A stretch of 64,000 nucleotides of DNA, taken from Branchinecta lynchi (lineage: Eukaryota > Arthropoda > Branchiopoda > Anostraca > Branchinectidae). Made by a program: the position numbers and the translations under genes. Below are positions 1 through 10,475 of this stretch, piece by piece. Position 1 is the stretch's first letter; the number at the start of each line of letters is the position of its first letter. The DNA is taken from positions 18,609,280 through 18,673,279 of the forward strand of contig JAKZAP010000006.1 of the NCBI GenBank assembly GCA_023053575.1, in the 5' to 3' direction. Below the pieces are notes generated by a model. The model had not been told where the DNA came from, made no database searches, and worked only from the letters and a program-made list of their open reading frames with translations.

Positions 1-532
1 CTTCTTAAATAAATAATATTTGAGTTTCTTGTCTAATGTTTCGGTTTCGGTCTCTTATTCACGTTTTGCCCTGCTAGAGGTCTCCTAGTCTGGGGTTCTT
101 GCGATACGGTATTACCAAGGATTGATACGGCGAAATAATTAAATGTTGGTATACAGCAGCTTCTGACTGAACATGGGTGGCACTAATAATATATACCAAA
201 AGATTCGTAGCTGTAGTTAAGAACCATACAAAACCACACTGCAACCGTGTTCCTCCCAGCGTATTCCTTTTCGTTTATTCCCGTGGGAGCGAGCGCGATA
301 TAATATTCCTGATGTCTCAGCGGCTCTTAACTGCTATGAAGCAGCAAAGTCTTGAACTGAACACACTGAATAATTTAGATTCTGCTAAGGGATTTTTTTT
401 ATTTTCCGCTATCTGCTCTTATTATGACGTTCAGAATTATCTCCGTCCCCTCTACTATGACTTGGGGAATTTTAATCTATATACAAACGCGGCTTTTCAG
501 TGGGCAGTGGTGAGCTGGGTGAAGACTGCTTG
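1..532. other. unassigned sequence
   Basis: No gene, RNA or repeat is recognised here. A 118-codon open frame runs to a stop at 533, but it begins at GTG, has no recognisable domain and is of a length expected by chance in AT-rich DNA. Confidence 0.5.
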
Positions 533-690
533 AGGTGAGTTTCTTTTATGTAGTTTCACAGTAGTCTTTTATTTCATTATGAAAGTACAGTATGTGTACC
601 GTTTTATTTGTCCATTCCACATACTGTACTTTCATAACTAAAAGTAAAGTACGTCAAACTACACCGAAACTACATAAAAAAAACGCACCT
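533..690. repeat. small inverted-repeat element (MITE-like)
   Basis: The first 25 bases (AGGTGAGTTTCTTTTATGTA.. onward) recur inverted at the right end with two differences. Inside, a second inverted pair around GAAAGTACAGTATGTG (about 579-596 and 622-638) flanks a short spacer, so the whole 158 bp can fold. There is no coding capacity and no clear target duplication, so the superfamily is unknown. Confidence 0.6.
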
Positions 691-2021
691 TTAGTGCCTG
701 AAAAAAAAAATCATAAATCTTTCTGGTAAGGGATACAGCACAGATACAAGCGCATAGAGGTACCACAAATCACACGGAAATTCCACTATTTGAAAATCGA
801 TTATTCGTCAACAGCGGAACAACGAAGTAACGCATTTTCAGCGGGTCTTCAAGCCAATTTAAGTGAATGGGTAACTAGATTGTTCTATCCTAGCCCTGTT
901 CAGTTAAACTTTAAAGTCAAATTTATTATTGACCTAACATGTGTATTAACTTTGCATAAATATCTGTTGAAACTTTGTTGTTATTCAGTTGTTTTGTTTA
1001 TTTTTGTATTCTTATCTTTTTTGTGTCTCACATTCTCCTAAAAACATTTCCTTTGTGTGCAAATGCATAACATTTTCTAAGTAAACATCTCGCTTTTCTG
1101 TCGACTCAAGCATTTCTAAGTAAACATTTCGTATCCATAAACGCAAACATTTAATTTCGTTTTCCAGCTTGAGCCTGAAGCGCTGTGTAAAGCCACCATA
1201 ATGGTGGCTTTACACACTGCGTAAAATCCGAACTCTTGCAAAGAAGGGAAGAATTTTAACTCTAATAAAATTCAGCGACGTGTCCGTGTTGCACTGTCAA
1301 ATATGATTCGTAGTCAGCTTGGGCTGAAGGAATATTTTTTTTTATTCGCATCTTTTTTGTGTCTCATCTTCTCGTAATAAATATTTCCTTTGATTGTAAA
1401 TGCAAAACGTTTTCCAAGGAAACATTTGTTCCGTAAACGCAGAATTGTTTGAAATTTTTGAAAAATTAAATAACTAATAAAATGTTGTGGAAGCTCAAGA
1501 TCTTTTCGGAAGTCCGTAAATTTTAGTTTACTAAATAGAATTTGACGGTTTTTGCCCATTCGTAAGCTATATGTGTGCCAGCGAACACCTCTTGGCCTTT
1601 ACTTGGGCAAAGTAATGCGACGAATTTTGAAAGCCAAATTAGTTGGGAACTTTTTTTTTTAAGTAAACGGTACCCAACTAACATGTAGTTCGACAGCGAT
1701 ACTTCGGTTGCAGATGTGGATATCGGCTACGATAAAAGGCGTGGGCCCGCAGTATATTGATAAATTAATGGATTTGGCATGAATTCAGAATCGCAGCTTC
1801 CAGTTGTTAGTTTCGTTTATGATATGTGTATATACAGTTCAAGCGATCGCGAACAGCAATGCCGGAATATCTTTTGTCAACCTGCGCCAGGTCATAAGGT
1901 AACGCCGTTAGAAATCCCTGTGATGTCTTTGTCCTCGTCACGCGTGGCTGTCCCTGAGGTTACATTGGTTAAACAGTAATACGCTGTTTCTGTGTAGAAG
2001 TGTTTAGTGTCTTTGTTTCTG
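691..2021. other. unassigned sequence with a diverged direct repeat
   Basis: No gene is seen. About 110 bp at 1000-1110 (containing TTTTTTGTGTCTCACATTCT) recurs diverged at 1335-1445, giving an old local duplication. The stretch also contains the hairpin at 1184-1216. The motif GTCAGCTTGGGCTGAAGGAA at 1313-1332 resembles the right end of the Penelope-like foldbacks at 37662 and 39218. Confidence 0.45.
1184..1216. repeat. perfect 33-bp hairpin
   Basis: TGTGTAAAGCCACCAT is followed by one base and then its exact reverse complement. It could be the fused end of an inverted-repeat element. There is no U tract, and no terminator role is implied. Confidence 0.7.
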
Positions 2022-2885
2022 TTTTTGGGATCCCAAAACGTAAGTGGAGGGATACCTATGACATCGCAAAAATGTCCATCTGTCTGTAAGCACGATAACT
2101 CTCGAAGGGAATGAGATATTTTGATGAAGCTTGGTGTGAGGATTCATTGGATCAAGGGTAAGGTCAAGTTTGTAGATGGGCTCTGTAGCCCTATATTTAG
2201 GGGTGTGGGAGGGGGTTCAGATTCAGGGACAAACAAATATTTTTAAACAGCTAATGTGATAGTCGATTATGGGGTAAGAAGGCATTCTGAGCAGGATAGT
2301 GAAAACCATTTTCTCGCCGGACAAGCAGTTCGTCCGGAATCCGGCAAAAACCGGAAAGTTGGTTAAAAGTAAAAGTTTTATTTGAAGTTGATTAAATGTT
2401 CGATTTAGTTAGCCGGTAGAAATCCCTGTGATGTCTTTGTCCTCGTCAGGCGTGGCTGTCCCTGAGGTTACATCGGTTAAACAGTAATACGTTGTTTCTG
2501 TGTAGAAGTGTTTAGTGTCTTTGTTTCTGTTTTTGGGATCCTAAAACGTAAGTGGAGTGGATACCTATGACATCGCAAAAATGTCCGTCTGTCTGTAAGC
2601 ACGATAACTCTCGAAGGGCATGAGATATTTTGTTGAAGCTTGGTGTGAGGATTCATTGGGTCAAGGGTAAGGTCAAGTTTGTAGATGGGCTCTGTAGCCC
2701 TACATTTGGGGGTGTGGGAGGGGGTTCAGATTAAGGTACAAACAAATATTTTTAAACAGTCAATGTGATAGTCGATTATGGGTTAAGAAGACATGCTGAA
2801 CACGATGGTGAAAACCATTTTCTCGCCGAATAACTAGTTCGCCCGGAATCGGGCCAGAACCGGAAATTTTTTTAAAAGTAGATGA
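1909..2885 (+). repeat. 508-bp tandem duplication across the 5' edge of an A element
   Basis: About 470 bp starting at GAAATCCCTGTGATGTCTTT (1911) recurs starting at 2419, an offset of 508. The unit includes about 110 bp of unique flank plus the first part of the family A element, so the duplication happened after the element inserted. The copies differ by scattered substitutions and are moderately old. Confidence 0.85.
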
Positions 2886-3149
2886 CAGGCTAAGGGGTAA
2901 GAAGAGAGGCTGAGTCTAAAGTTGACTGTTCTTTATAGGGATAAGGAGATACGTTGGATTTGTTTCTGAATTTTCTGCTGGGCTAGTAGTTTGCTCGGAA
3001 TTCGGGCGAAACCGGAAACTTGGCAGATAAAGCAGGAAGTCTTGGTCAGTATCGTCAAAATAGATATGGCTCATAGAGGTATATCAAGACCCAACTGTTT
3101 GAATCAAATATTAGATTTTTGGGATCCCATCGAAACCTTTGGTCTTGTT
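2022..3149 (+). mobile_element. family A element copy A1
   Basis: The 5' end is TTTTTGGGATCCCAAAACGT. It is followed by the family's conserved GTAAGTGGAGGGATACC, a run of CCGTCTGT-like motifs and a copy of GATGAAGCTTGGTGTGAGG. The internal units contain TCGCCGGACAAG.AGTTCG and CCGGAATCCGG. The 3' end is TTTGGGATCCCATCGAAACC, then TTTGGTCTTGTT. No reading frame of note is present. The copy is expanded by the 508-bp duplication. Confidence 0.8.
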
Positions 3150-3650
3150 CTCTATTCTTATTATACCTTCAAACTTTTCCTTCCACGGTAGTGGCTTAAC
3201 ACTAAAACTGCAAATACATTCGATTTCTTCAGTTTGGTTCCTTCAGGTCAGGTTGGTACTTGCAGGGTTTCTAATCCCAGTGCTCATTGTCTGTGTTAGT
3301 TCCGCAGCACCGAGTTTGGACTGGTATGCCATTTGAACAGTTGCGTAACTTAGAAAAGCGCAGTATTTTGCTAAATAAGACAAGCTTGACGAAGCTTCAT
3401 CTGCTTTGAAGTATTTTACTTTTCGTCACAGCAAGCGGGCGAATGGCACTGTTCAAAGACTGGATCAAGATTAAGAAGGTTAGGTTTGGATATGATTTGG
3501 ACTACGTTATAGAAGTTAGGTTTCCAAGCTACTTTTCCTGGCATTTCTAGGACAGAAATCAACTCGCAGTTTAAAATCCACATCCTTTCATCATTTCGTT
3601 AAACCCGATCTCATTTAACTAGTCGTCCCTGCGTGCGGTCGCGTCGTAAA
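3150..3650. other. unassigned sequence
   Basis: No gene, RNA or repeat family that recurs in the window is recognised. Confidence 0.5.
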
Positions 3651-4181
3651 GCATTGTCCAAATAAAATAGGTGTAATAAGCTGAATAGCGCTATACGCTA
3701 GTTTACGGCTTAATACATACGCCTGTTCAAATAGGAACCTCTTATCAATGCAACGTTCGGTGTTGCCACGCTGATACAGTTTTTCGAGTTTCTAAATATT
3801 AAAAAAGTGTTCGTAGTACTACTTGAGATACGCGAGTACAATTTGAGGCCCATTATACTGTAAAAGGCTTTTAAATCTACGGACTGACAGCTTTGGTCCT
3901 CGAACTAAAACAAGCAGTCATAACAGAATAAACGTGTTCTTTTGAAGAAAAGTCGTTCCTTCAGCTTCCAACAAAGTATAACTTTAGTGCTAGGCAACCC
4001 TGAGGACGCTGCTCCTTTCCTCGGCCCGCTGGCGGAACTAACCAAGCGATGTGATTGGCCCTGCATAAGCAAGAATTGAACGCGAGTCTGTCCACCTTAT
4101 TACAGCGCTCCGAGAAACAGAAGAATCTGTAATAAACCTTATACGCCGTAATACACCTTATAACACCTATTTGGACAATGC
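3651..4181. mobile_element. inverted-repeat element, 531 bp
   Basis: The left end GCATTGTCCAAATA..GGTGTAATAAG matches the right end inverted (CTTATAACACCTATTTGGACAATGC). The left arm carries a five-base insertion. Short AGCGCT-containing segments inside both halves suggest a longer imperfect foldback. There is no transposase and no clear target duplication. Confidence 0.65.
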
Positions 4182-4854
4182 ATAACGTTCATGTTTCCCC
4201 AAATTTCCCCAAATTATAGTAGGAGTCAGGAAGGAGTATATGAAAAGGTAAAGCTTTTTGCCGTCTTTTCTCGGGCATACTGAATTATGTTTTGAAGAAA
4301 TTTTTGAAGACCAGGGAAGCCGTCAAGCAATTTGAGTATGGACTGAAAACTAAGCTTTTTCCACCGCCAATTGTAGCTTGGATTCAATAACTTTGATGGT
4401 CGAACCATCCACTTTAAAATCTTCAAGTCATAAATCATACCCGAGATCCCTGAAGACGTTTATCCGCGATCTCACAAAAGTGCTGTGGCTCAAAAAGAGT
4501 GTTTCCACGAGTGTTGTGTGGCGACAAATCTGTTTCCACAACCAACAAGGTTGGCAAAAATTACATGAAGGTAGAAATTGAAATTATGCGAAAATTTAGA
4601 GCGTGTTACACCCTACTTACCATTGTTACTACGTATGACGTCACAAGTTCTGTTTTTTGCCGTCAAGGCTGGAACGATTTTTATAGTTTTCCAGCGGAAT
4701 ATCATGCCACGGGCGAATCGTACCAATCACGTTACAGGGATGCGTGCTTACTACGCTCCCGAGCATGGTAAGCAAATAGTTACTTTTAGCAAGAACAAAT
4801 AACCTATTAGTTACTATTTCGAGAAGGTTGTAACTGTCAGCTGGTTGTCAGCGT
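4182..4854. other. unassigned sequence
   Basis: Only short overlapping open frames on both strands are seen, with no recognisable protein. The segment around 4775-4830 (TAGTTACTTTTAGC.., TTAGTTACTATTTCGAGAAGG) weakly resembles the palindrome flank near 6232-6272, so part of it may be repeat-derived. Confidence 0.4.
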
Positions 4855-6222
4855 CAGGGGCGTCGCAAGGGGGGGGTGCAGCACCCCCCCCACCTTTTTG
4901 AGATTCGGTAAAATTTTGGGCCGGAGGCCCAACATTTTACTAAAATTGTTCGGTATTTTTTCGATTTACGGGGATTCGGTAGTTATACAGAATCCTAAAT
5001 AGGCTATCTGTACACATCTCTTCGGTATAATGATCGGGATTCGGTATAATTGCCAGTATTCGGTAGTTATCACGAATTTGGTGAGAGAATTTACAGAAAT
5101 CATTTGGTAATAATTCGATGCCGGAACTATTCGGTATATTTATGGAGATTCCGTAGTTACTTATACTCCCGAATAAGCTATTGGTTCAACATTATTCGGT
5201 ATCATGATTGGGATTCGGTAATTTATTAAGTATAATTTCCAGGATTAGGAAGTTAACCACGAATCCTGACTTTGTTGCAGTTTCGCCGAAAGTATACCGA
5301 ATATAAATATTGTTCGGTACTTTTTCGATATCAAAACAATTCGGTATAATAACCGGGATACGGTGGTTATACAGAATCCCAAACACGCTATCGGTCTAAG
5401 CTTATTCGGTATAATAACTGTGATTTGGTAACTTATTCGTTGTAATTGCCAGGATTCGGAAGTTACCACGAACCTCGAAACTCAGAAGAGGTCGAGTGAA
5501 GCGCTGGTCGCAGACAAAAGGGATGATCTGTGATATCATCGATAGTCCTTACTTTTATTTTGGATCCCAAAAAGAATGTCAAATCCTAAATATTTCGAAA
5601 ATTCCGCCTGCAGCACTTTTCGTAATATATTCTATTTTGTGAAAGGGCGCGTCATTTGACGGGGGTTTTAAGCCAGTTTAGGATTGAGATTTCGAAACAT
5701 TAAAAGCTAGACTTTGTATGGAAATTAAATTTGGCAGGAAAAAGCAAACAAAAATTTCGCCTGCGGCGCTCACTTTATGTTATCATAGGTAGTATATTCA
5801 GTAGACTACAGTTGCTGCTGCTGCCGGAACGTTGCTCCAAGCGTTTTCTGGAACTTCTTAGAGTCTCGGTATTTCATCAACGGTAAATGATAGAATTTGT
5901 AAGAGAAGCAGTTAAATTTTAGCCTATAAAACAAAAAATAATGGATTTCGAAAATTTTAGCCTGCGGCGCTCGATTTATATTGGCTATACTGCAATCATG
6001 CCCGGCAACATATTCTCCATGTGGCCTTCGCCAAAACGCCGCCTAATAGTTGCCTTATCGTCGTTCATGCTGCCTTTTATTGTTACTCTTCCTACGTAAT
6101 CGTTTCTGTTCCATAATTTAAAGCTCGAATTCTTAGTTCTAGGATTCGGTAAAATTTTTGAAAGATTCGGTAAAATTTTGGCTCTGCACCCCCCCACCGA
6201 AAATGCACTTGCGACGCCCCTG
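4855..6222. mobile_element. hAT-like non-autonomous element with TTCGGTA array
   Basis: The ends are CAGGGGCGTCGCAAG and CTTGCGACGCCCCTG, a 15-bp perfect terminal inverted repeat of the CAGGGG form common in hAT elements. Directly inside each end are a G or C run and a TGCAGCACC/GGCTCTGCACC box. The interior from 4905 to 5475 is a degenerate tandem array in which TTCGGTA recurs at least a dozen times. No transposase is present. A matching 8-bp flank duplication is not seen; the right end lies inside the palindrome at 6161-6577. Confidence 0.7.
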
Positions 6223-6577
6223 GTCTCAGCGTAGTTACTTTTTACGAGGTTGAAACGAAAATAGTAACTACTAGTGTTAGAAGGGTGTTATGTCGCGTTT
6301 ATATTGAATTCCAATACAACAGTTTCTGACGTCTCTCAGAGAGGTTAGGGATTTTTCGAATGATGAATTATTCATCATTCGAAAAATCCCTAACCTCTCT
6401 GAGAGACGTCAGAAACTGTTGTATTGGAATTCAATATAAACGCGACATAACACCCTTCTAACACTAGTAGTTACTATTTTCGTTTCAACCTCGTAAAAAG
6501 TAACTACGCTGAGACCAGGGGCGTCGCAAGTGCATTTTCGGTGGGGGGGTGCAGAGCCAAAATTTTACCGAATCTTT
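6161..6577. repeat. 417-bp perfect palindrome
   Basis: The sequence is symmetric about position 6369, with two 207-bp arms and a TTA centre. Each arm contains a complete CAGGGGCGTCGCAAG hAT-like end, a C/G run and an ATTCGGTAAAATTTTGG segment. I found no mismatch when comparing the arms by eye. It may be a real foldback rearrangement of the hAT-like element or a fold-over artefact of library or assembly. Confidence 0.9.
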
Positions 6578-6608
6578 GTGATGAAACAATGATGAAACAG
6601 TGTTTCAG

Positions 6609-6668
6609 TGATGAAACAATTCGTAAAGTCCCTCATCAGATGAGGGACTTTACGAATTGTTTCATCAC
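6609..6668. repeat. 60-bp hairpin
   Basis: GTGATGAAACAATTCGTAAA.. to CCTCAT forms a 29-bp arm that recurs exactly inverted after a CAG spacer. GATGAAACA is also repeated three times just upstream (6578-6617), so this looks like a local inverted duplication next to the larger palindrome. Confidence 0.85.
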
Positions 6669-6868
6669 TCTTAGCGGTAAATTTGAAATTGAATCGAAGC
6701 ATGCTCTCCTCACAGTCTGTCACTTGTCTGTTTTATTTGTTGTAGTCCTTTTCACAGGGGACCGTGCTCGGAATAAAGTAAGTTCAAATTGTTTCTCAGT
6801 TTGATTTTTCAAATGACTGCTTGAATGAAAAATAAACTTTTTTTTTGAAAAAATGACTGTCTCTAAGA
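6669..6868. other. unassigned sequence
   Basis: No gene is recognised. The last 80 bp (TGACTGCTTGAATGAAAAAT, then TTGAAAAAATGACTGTC) resemble the degenerate TGACTRTTTT/GAAGAAAA array on the other side of element A2 at 10362-10470, so A2 probably landed inside that array. Confidence 0.4.
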
Positions 6869-7041
6869 AACAAGACCAAAGAGAAAGGTTTTGATGGGCT
6901 CCCATAAAATTTGATATCTCGTCCAGACAATTTGGGTCCTGTCTTCTCAAGACTCCTTAATCATTTTTACTACAAAATTCAGAAACAGATTAAGGCCAAA
7001 TAGCTAATCATCTGAGAAAACCAAGTTCAGATAGCCTATGG

Positions 7042-7618
7042 CTGTCTAGTACACTAGCCCCTTTTCAGGCATAGTGCTCAAATTTCTAGCACCATGCCTG
7101 GGTGCTAGACGTTCAAGCACTGTACCTTGGGTTTCATGCATGGTGCATGGATTTCAGTACATTTCAGTATACAGTGCATGCATGAAAAACACAGTTTCTG
7201 TCATCAGAACTGAGCCCCAGCTTGGACAGGGCGGAAATTACTACTATGAATTAGAGAAATCAAAGACAATCCATTTTTCACAACAAAAACAAAAGGGCTC
7301 TAATGATGATGGAGATGCAAAACCTAACAGCACCCTATCTATTTTCCATGTAGAGTTTTTCCACCTTATAATACACCTGCAAGAGAAAATTTGGTAATGA
7401 TTGTCTTTGATTTCTCTAATTCATGGTAGTAATTTCAGCCCTGTCCAAGCTGGTGCTCAGTTGTGATGACAGAAACTGTGTTTTTCATGCTTGCACTGTA
7501 TACTGAAATCCATGCACCATGCATGAAATCCAAGGTACAGTGCTTGAAGGTCTAGCACCCAGGCATGGTGCTAGACATTTCAGCACCGTGCCTGAAAAGG
7601 GGCTAGTGTACTAGACTG
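7042..7618. mobile_element. hAT-like foldback element, 577 bp
   Basis: It is flanked by the 8-bp direct repeat GCCTATGG (7034-7041 and 7619-7626). The ends are CTGTCTAGTACACTAGCCCC and, inverted, CAGTCTAGTACACTAGCCCC. Pairing continues for about 220 bp into each arm, with about 125 bp of unpaired centre (near 7271-7395). The pre-insertion sequence can be read from the related A copy at 38740 (CCAAGTTTAGATGTGGATTC). The 8-bp duplication and CAG ends fit a hAT-mobilised foldback. No coding capacity is seen. Confidence 0.85.
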
Positions 7619-7799
7619 GCCTATGGATTCAGCATGTGTGTTTACCCCTACAAGTCATATTGGTTTTGAAGAAACCAATCAAAACTTCCTGCCTTAGCTT
7701 ACTTCTGCCAAATTTCCGGTTTCTGCCAAATTCAGGAACTACTTATCCGACAAAATATCAGAGCTCAAAAACGAATTCATTGTATCTCCTTACTCCTAA

Positions 7800-9740
7800 A
7801 CTCGAGAAATCAAGAAGCAGTTGAACAAGAAAAAAAGATCATGGCAAAAATACAAGCGAACAGATAGTTCAGATCAACATGAGAAATTCAAAAGAGCTAG
7901 GGACAAATTGCGAAAGCTGACTAGGAAACTTTACCAGGATCATGAAGCTATATTAGCCAAAGAAAGCAAGCATAATCCAAAGAAGTTTTGGCAATACGTC
8001 TCCACTAAAAACCCTGGTCGGCGATCTATCTCCAAGCTAACAACAGCCTCAGGAGCTGAACTTACGGATGTCAAGGAAATAGCTGACGAGCTCAATCGCC
8101 AATTTTTGTCTGTGTTCAGTAACGTGTCAGATGTGGAACTACCTACAACCAATCCCAGACCAGTTCACCACCCAATGCACCAAATTGAGATTGATGGCCT
8201 CAATATACTCAAGAGACTCAAATCACTGGATGTCAACAAGTCAGCCGGACCAGATAACTTGCATCCCCGTCTTCTCAAAGAAACTGCTGAAATAATTACT
8301 GAACCACTGACCCAAATCTTCAGAGTTTCCCTGGATACAAAGCAAGTACCATCAGATTGGAGAACAGCATTTGTCACCCCCTTGTTCAAAAAGGGAAGTA
8401 AGATGAAAGCAGAGAACTACCGTCCCATTAGCATCACTTCAGCTATAGCCAAAGTCTTGGAAAGGGTGGTAAATGACTCTATTATTCAACATCTCAAAAT
8501 TAACGGAATACTATCACCCAGTCAGCATGGTTTCCAGCCAGGAAAATCAGTAGAAACAAACTTGCTGGAGACATACGATGCAATAACAGACCTGATTGAT
8601 CAAGGGTTACCTGTGGATGTCCTTCTTCTTGACTTAGCCAAAGCTTTCGACAAAGTTCCCCATCCGCACCTGAAACAAAAACTAATTGCATGTGGGATTA
8701 ACGAAGACCTTGTGGACTGGATATCAGCTTTTTTGACTGGGAGGACACAGAGAGTGAGGTTGTTCACTACAGAAGGAGAAACAGTCTACTCAAACAGCTG
8801 TGAAGTTATCAGTGGTGTCCCACAGGGTAGTGTCCTGGGACCTACCCTGTTCAATATCTTTATAAACGATATATTTGGACTGGCAAGCAATCGTCTAACT
8901 CTATTTGCTGATGATTCAAAGCTGTTTGGTGCAGTTAAGAACGAGTCACTTCAGGCAGATCTCAATCGCATCCAAGACTGGGCAACAACATGGCATATGT
9001 CCTTCAACATTGAAAAATGCAGTGTTATACACTTTGGCAAGGCAAACGTGCGCACCAAGTATACCATGCTAGACAGAGCCACAAACAGCATCAAAGAACT
9101 GCAGGCTGTCGATGAAGAAAGAGATCTTGGGATTATTGTTGATCATCAGCTGAAGTTCCATGCTAACAACAAAAAGACTGTCTCTCATGCAAACTCTGTC
9201 CTTGGCCTCCTTAAAAGAACCATATCCAGTAGATCCCCTCACGTGTTCCTGAAGTTGTATAAGGCCCTTGTCAGACCAGTGGTTGATTTTGGAATGTGCT
9301 TAGCATCACCAGGGTTTAAGGGTGACGTAAAGCTCCTAGAAGGAGTGCAAAGGAGAGCCACAAGGACAATAACAAACATGAAAGATAAATCCTATGAACA
9401 ACGTCTGAAGGAGCTGAAACTAACTACACTTGTTTTTCGACGACGGCGAGCTGACATGCTTATGACATATAAGCTGACCTCTCAAGAACAACCCCCAATT
9501 TGTATGCCCATTGTCCAGAGCGTTGGCGCAGATAGAAGGGGACACTCTAAAAAGCTGTTTAAGCCTTCTGTCAGAACCCGACAACGACAACAGTTCTTCT
9601 CGTGTCGAGTTGTCAACACATGGAACAGCCTGACCGACGACACGGTATCAGCACCCAACGAGGAAGCTTTCAAAAAGTTGCTAGATGAAGAGTGGAATGA
9701 TGTGCCTTGGAAATACAACTGGGATGCATCTGATGCCTAA
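7800..9740 (+). CDS. reverse transcriptase of a non-LTR retrotransposon, 5'-truncated
   Basis: One uninterrupted frame runs from 7800 to the TAA at 9738-9740. There is no initiator Met, because the element is truncated between its endonuclease and reverse transcriptase domains. Numbered from the TTG at 7821, a basic linker with KHNPKKFWQYVSTK comes first. The polymerase follows: FVTPLFKKGS and ENYRPIS (about 190-210), DLAKAFDKVPH (catalytic Asp, about 271), GVPQGSVLGPTLFN (about 332) and FADDSKLF (catalytic Asp pair, about 362). The thumb and the full C-terminus (ending WKYNWDASDA) are kept. The family copies its RNA at a nicked target; this copy lacks the nicking endonuclease. The motifs fit the CR1/L2/Jockey group. 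The absence of stops suggests a recent insertion. Confidence 0.93.
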   Translation, partial: TREIKKQLNKKKRSWQKYKRTDSSDQHEKFKRARDKLRKLTRKLYQDHEAILAKESKHNPKKFWQYVSTKNPGRRSISKLTTASGAELTDVKEIADELNRQFLSVFSNVSDVELPTTNPRPVHHPMHQIEIDGLNILKRLKSLDVNKSAGPDNLHPRLLKETAEIITEPLTQIFRVSLDTKQVPSDWRTAFVTPLFKKGSKMKAENYRPISITSAIAKVLERVVNDSIIQHLKINGILSPSQHGFQPGKSVETNLLETYDAITDLIDQGLPVDVLLLDLAKAFDKVPHPHLKQKLIACGINEDLVDWISAFLTGRTQRVRLFTTEGETVYSNSCEVISGVPQGSVLGPTLFNIFINDIFGLASNRLTLFADDSKLFGAVKNESLQADLNRIQDWATTWHMSFNIEKCSVIHFGKANVRTKYTMLDRATNSIKELQAVDEERDLGIIVDHQLKFHANNKKTVSHANSVLGLLKRTISSRSPHVFLKLYKALVRPVVDFGMCLASPGFKGDVKLLEGVQRRATRTITNMKDKSYEQRLKELKLTTLVFRRRRADMLMTYKLTSQEQPPICMPIVQSVGADRRGHSKKLFKPSVRTRQRQQFFSCRVVNTWNSLTDDTVSAPNEEAFKKLLDEEWNDVPWKYNWDASDA

Positions 9741-9830
9741 CAAATCATCACATCATCAATGACGGAGCGATTCAACAGATCAAGACTGATCTTAATTCGC
9801 TCCGAAGTGCGAATTAAGGTAATTAAGGTA
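9741..9830 (+). repeat. 3' UTR and short-repeat tail of the non-LTR element
   Basis: After the stop codon about 70 bp of untranslated sequence ends in two copies of AATTAAGGT (9812-9829). Short tandem 3' tails instead of poly(A) are usual for CR1- and L2-like elements. Family A unit sequence resumes at 9831. Confidence 0.75.
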
Positions 9831-10361
9831 TATCAAACACCGGTTTCGGCCTGATTCCTGTTCCAGCCTGATTCCGGGCGAAGTATGCGTCCGGGTAGAA
9901 AGCGATTGTCATGTAAGGATTCAGCATCTCTTCTAATTTTCCGGATTCGGCCTGATTCCGGGCGAATTCCTTGTCTGGCGAGGAAATGGTTAATAATCGT
10001 GTTTACCATGTCTTTCTACCCCTCAGTCGAACATCTAATCAACTTCAAATAAAACTTTAGCTTTTGACATATTTTAAATTTTGACCGGATTCCGGGCGAA
10101 CTACTTGTCCGGGGACAAAATGGTTTTCATTATCGTGTTCAGCATGTCTTTTTATGTTCAAATAAAACTTTTACTTTTAAAACTTTCCAGTTTTTGCCGG
10201 AACTCGACCTTACTCTTGACCCAAAGAATACTCACACCAAGATCATCAAAATATCTCATTTCCTTCGAGAGTTATCGTGCTTACAGACGGACTGACAGAC
10301 GGATCAACAACTTTTGCGATGTCATAGGTATCCCTCCACTTACGTTTTGGGATCCCAAAAA

Positions 10362-10475
10362 TGACTATTTTTACGAAAAACTTACTGTTTTGAAGAGAAA
10401 TTGGCTATTTAAAAGAAAACCAACTATTTTGAAGAAAAATCTGCTGTTTAAAAGAAAATTGACTGTCTGTCACTA
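10362..10475. repeat. degenerate array of about 22-bp units
   Basis: Units of the form ACTRTTTTGAAGARAAATTGG repeat about five times. They resemble the CAGTCGATTTTTCAAAA units of family C, of which this may be a decayed remnant. Confidence 0.5.

Larger units (their letters stand above)
6869..10361 (-). mobile_element. family A element copy A2 with two nested insertions
   Basis: Read on the - strand, the 5' palindrome is at 10344-10361 (TTTTGGGATCCCAAAA) and the 3' end is at 6869 (AACAAGACC on the + strand). Internal A units with CCGGATTCCGGGCGAACTAC flank the retrotransposon at 9850-10140 and 7640-7795. A foldback element (7042-7618) and a 5'-truncated retrotransposon (7800-9830) interrupt it; without them it is about 0.9 kb, like other A copies. 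Confidence 0.8.

Noticed and set aside
177..533. 118-codon open frame on the + strand
   Set aside because: Starts at GTG, matches no family, no splice or promoter context.
2000..3150. CRISPR-like spaced repeats in the family A arrays
   Set aside because: Units are contiguous degenerate tandem repeats without unique spacers, in a eukaryotic genome.
4855..6222. 8-bp target duplication for the hAT-like element
   Set aside because: Left flank GTCAGCGT and right flank GTCTCAGC do not match at the same offset; only a shifted TCAGC is shared.
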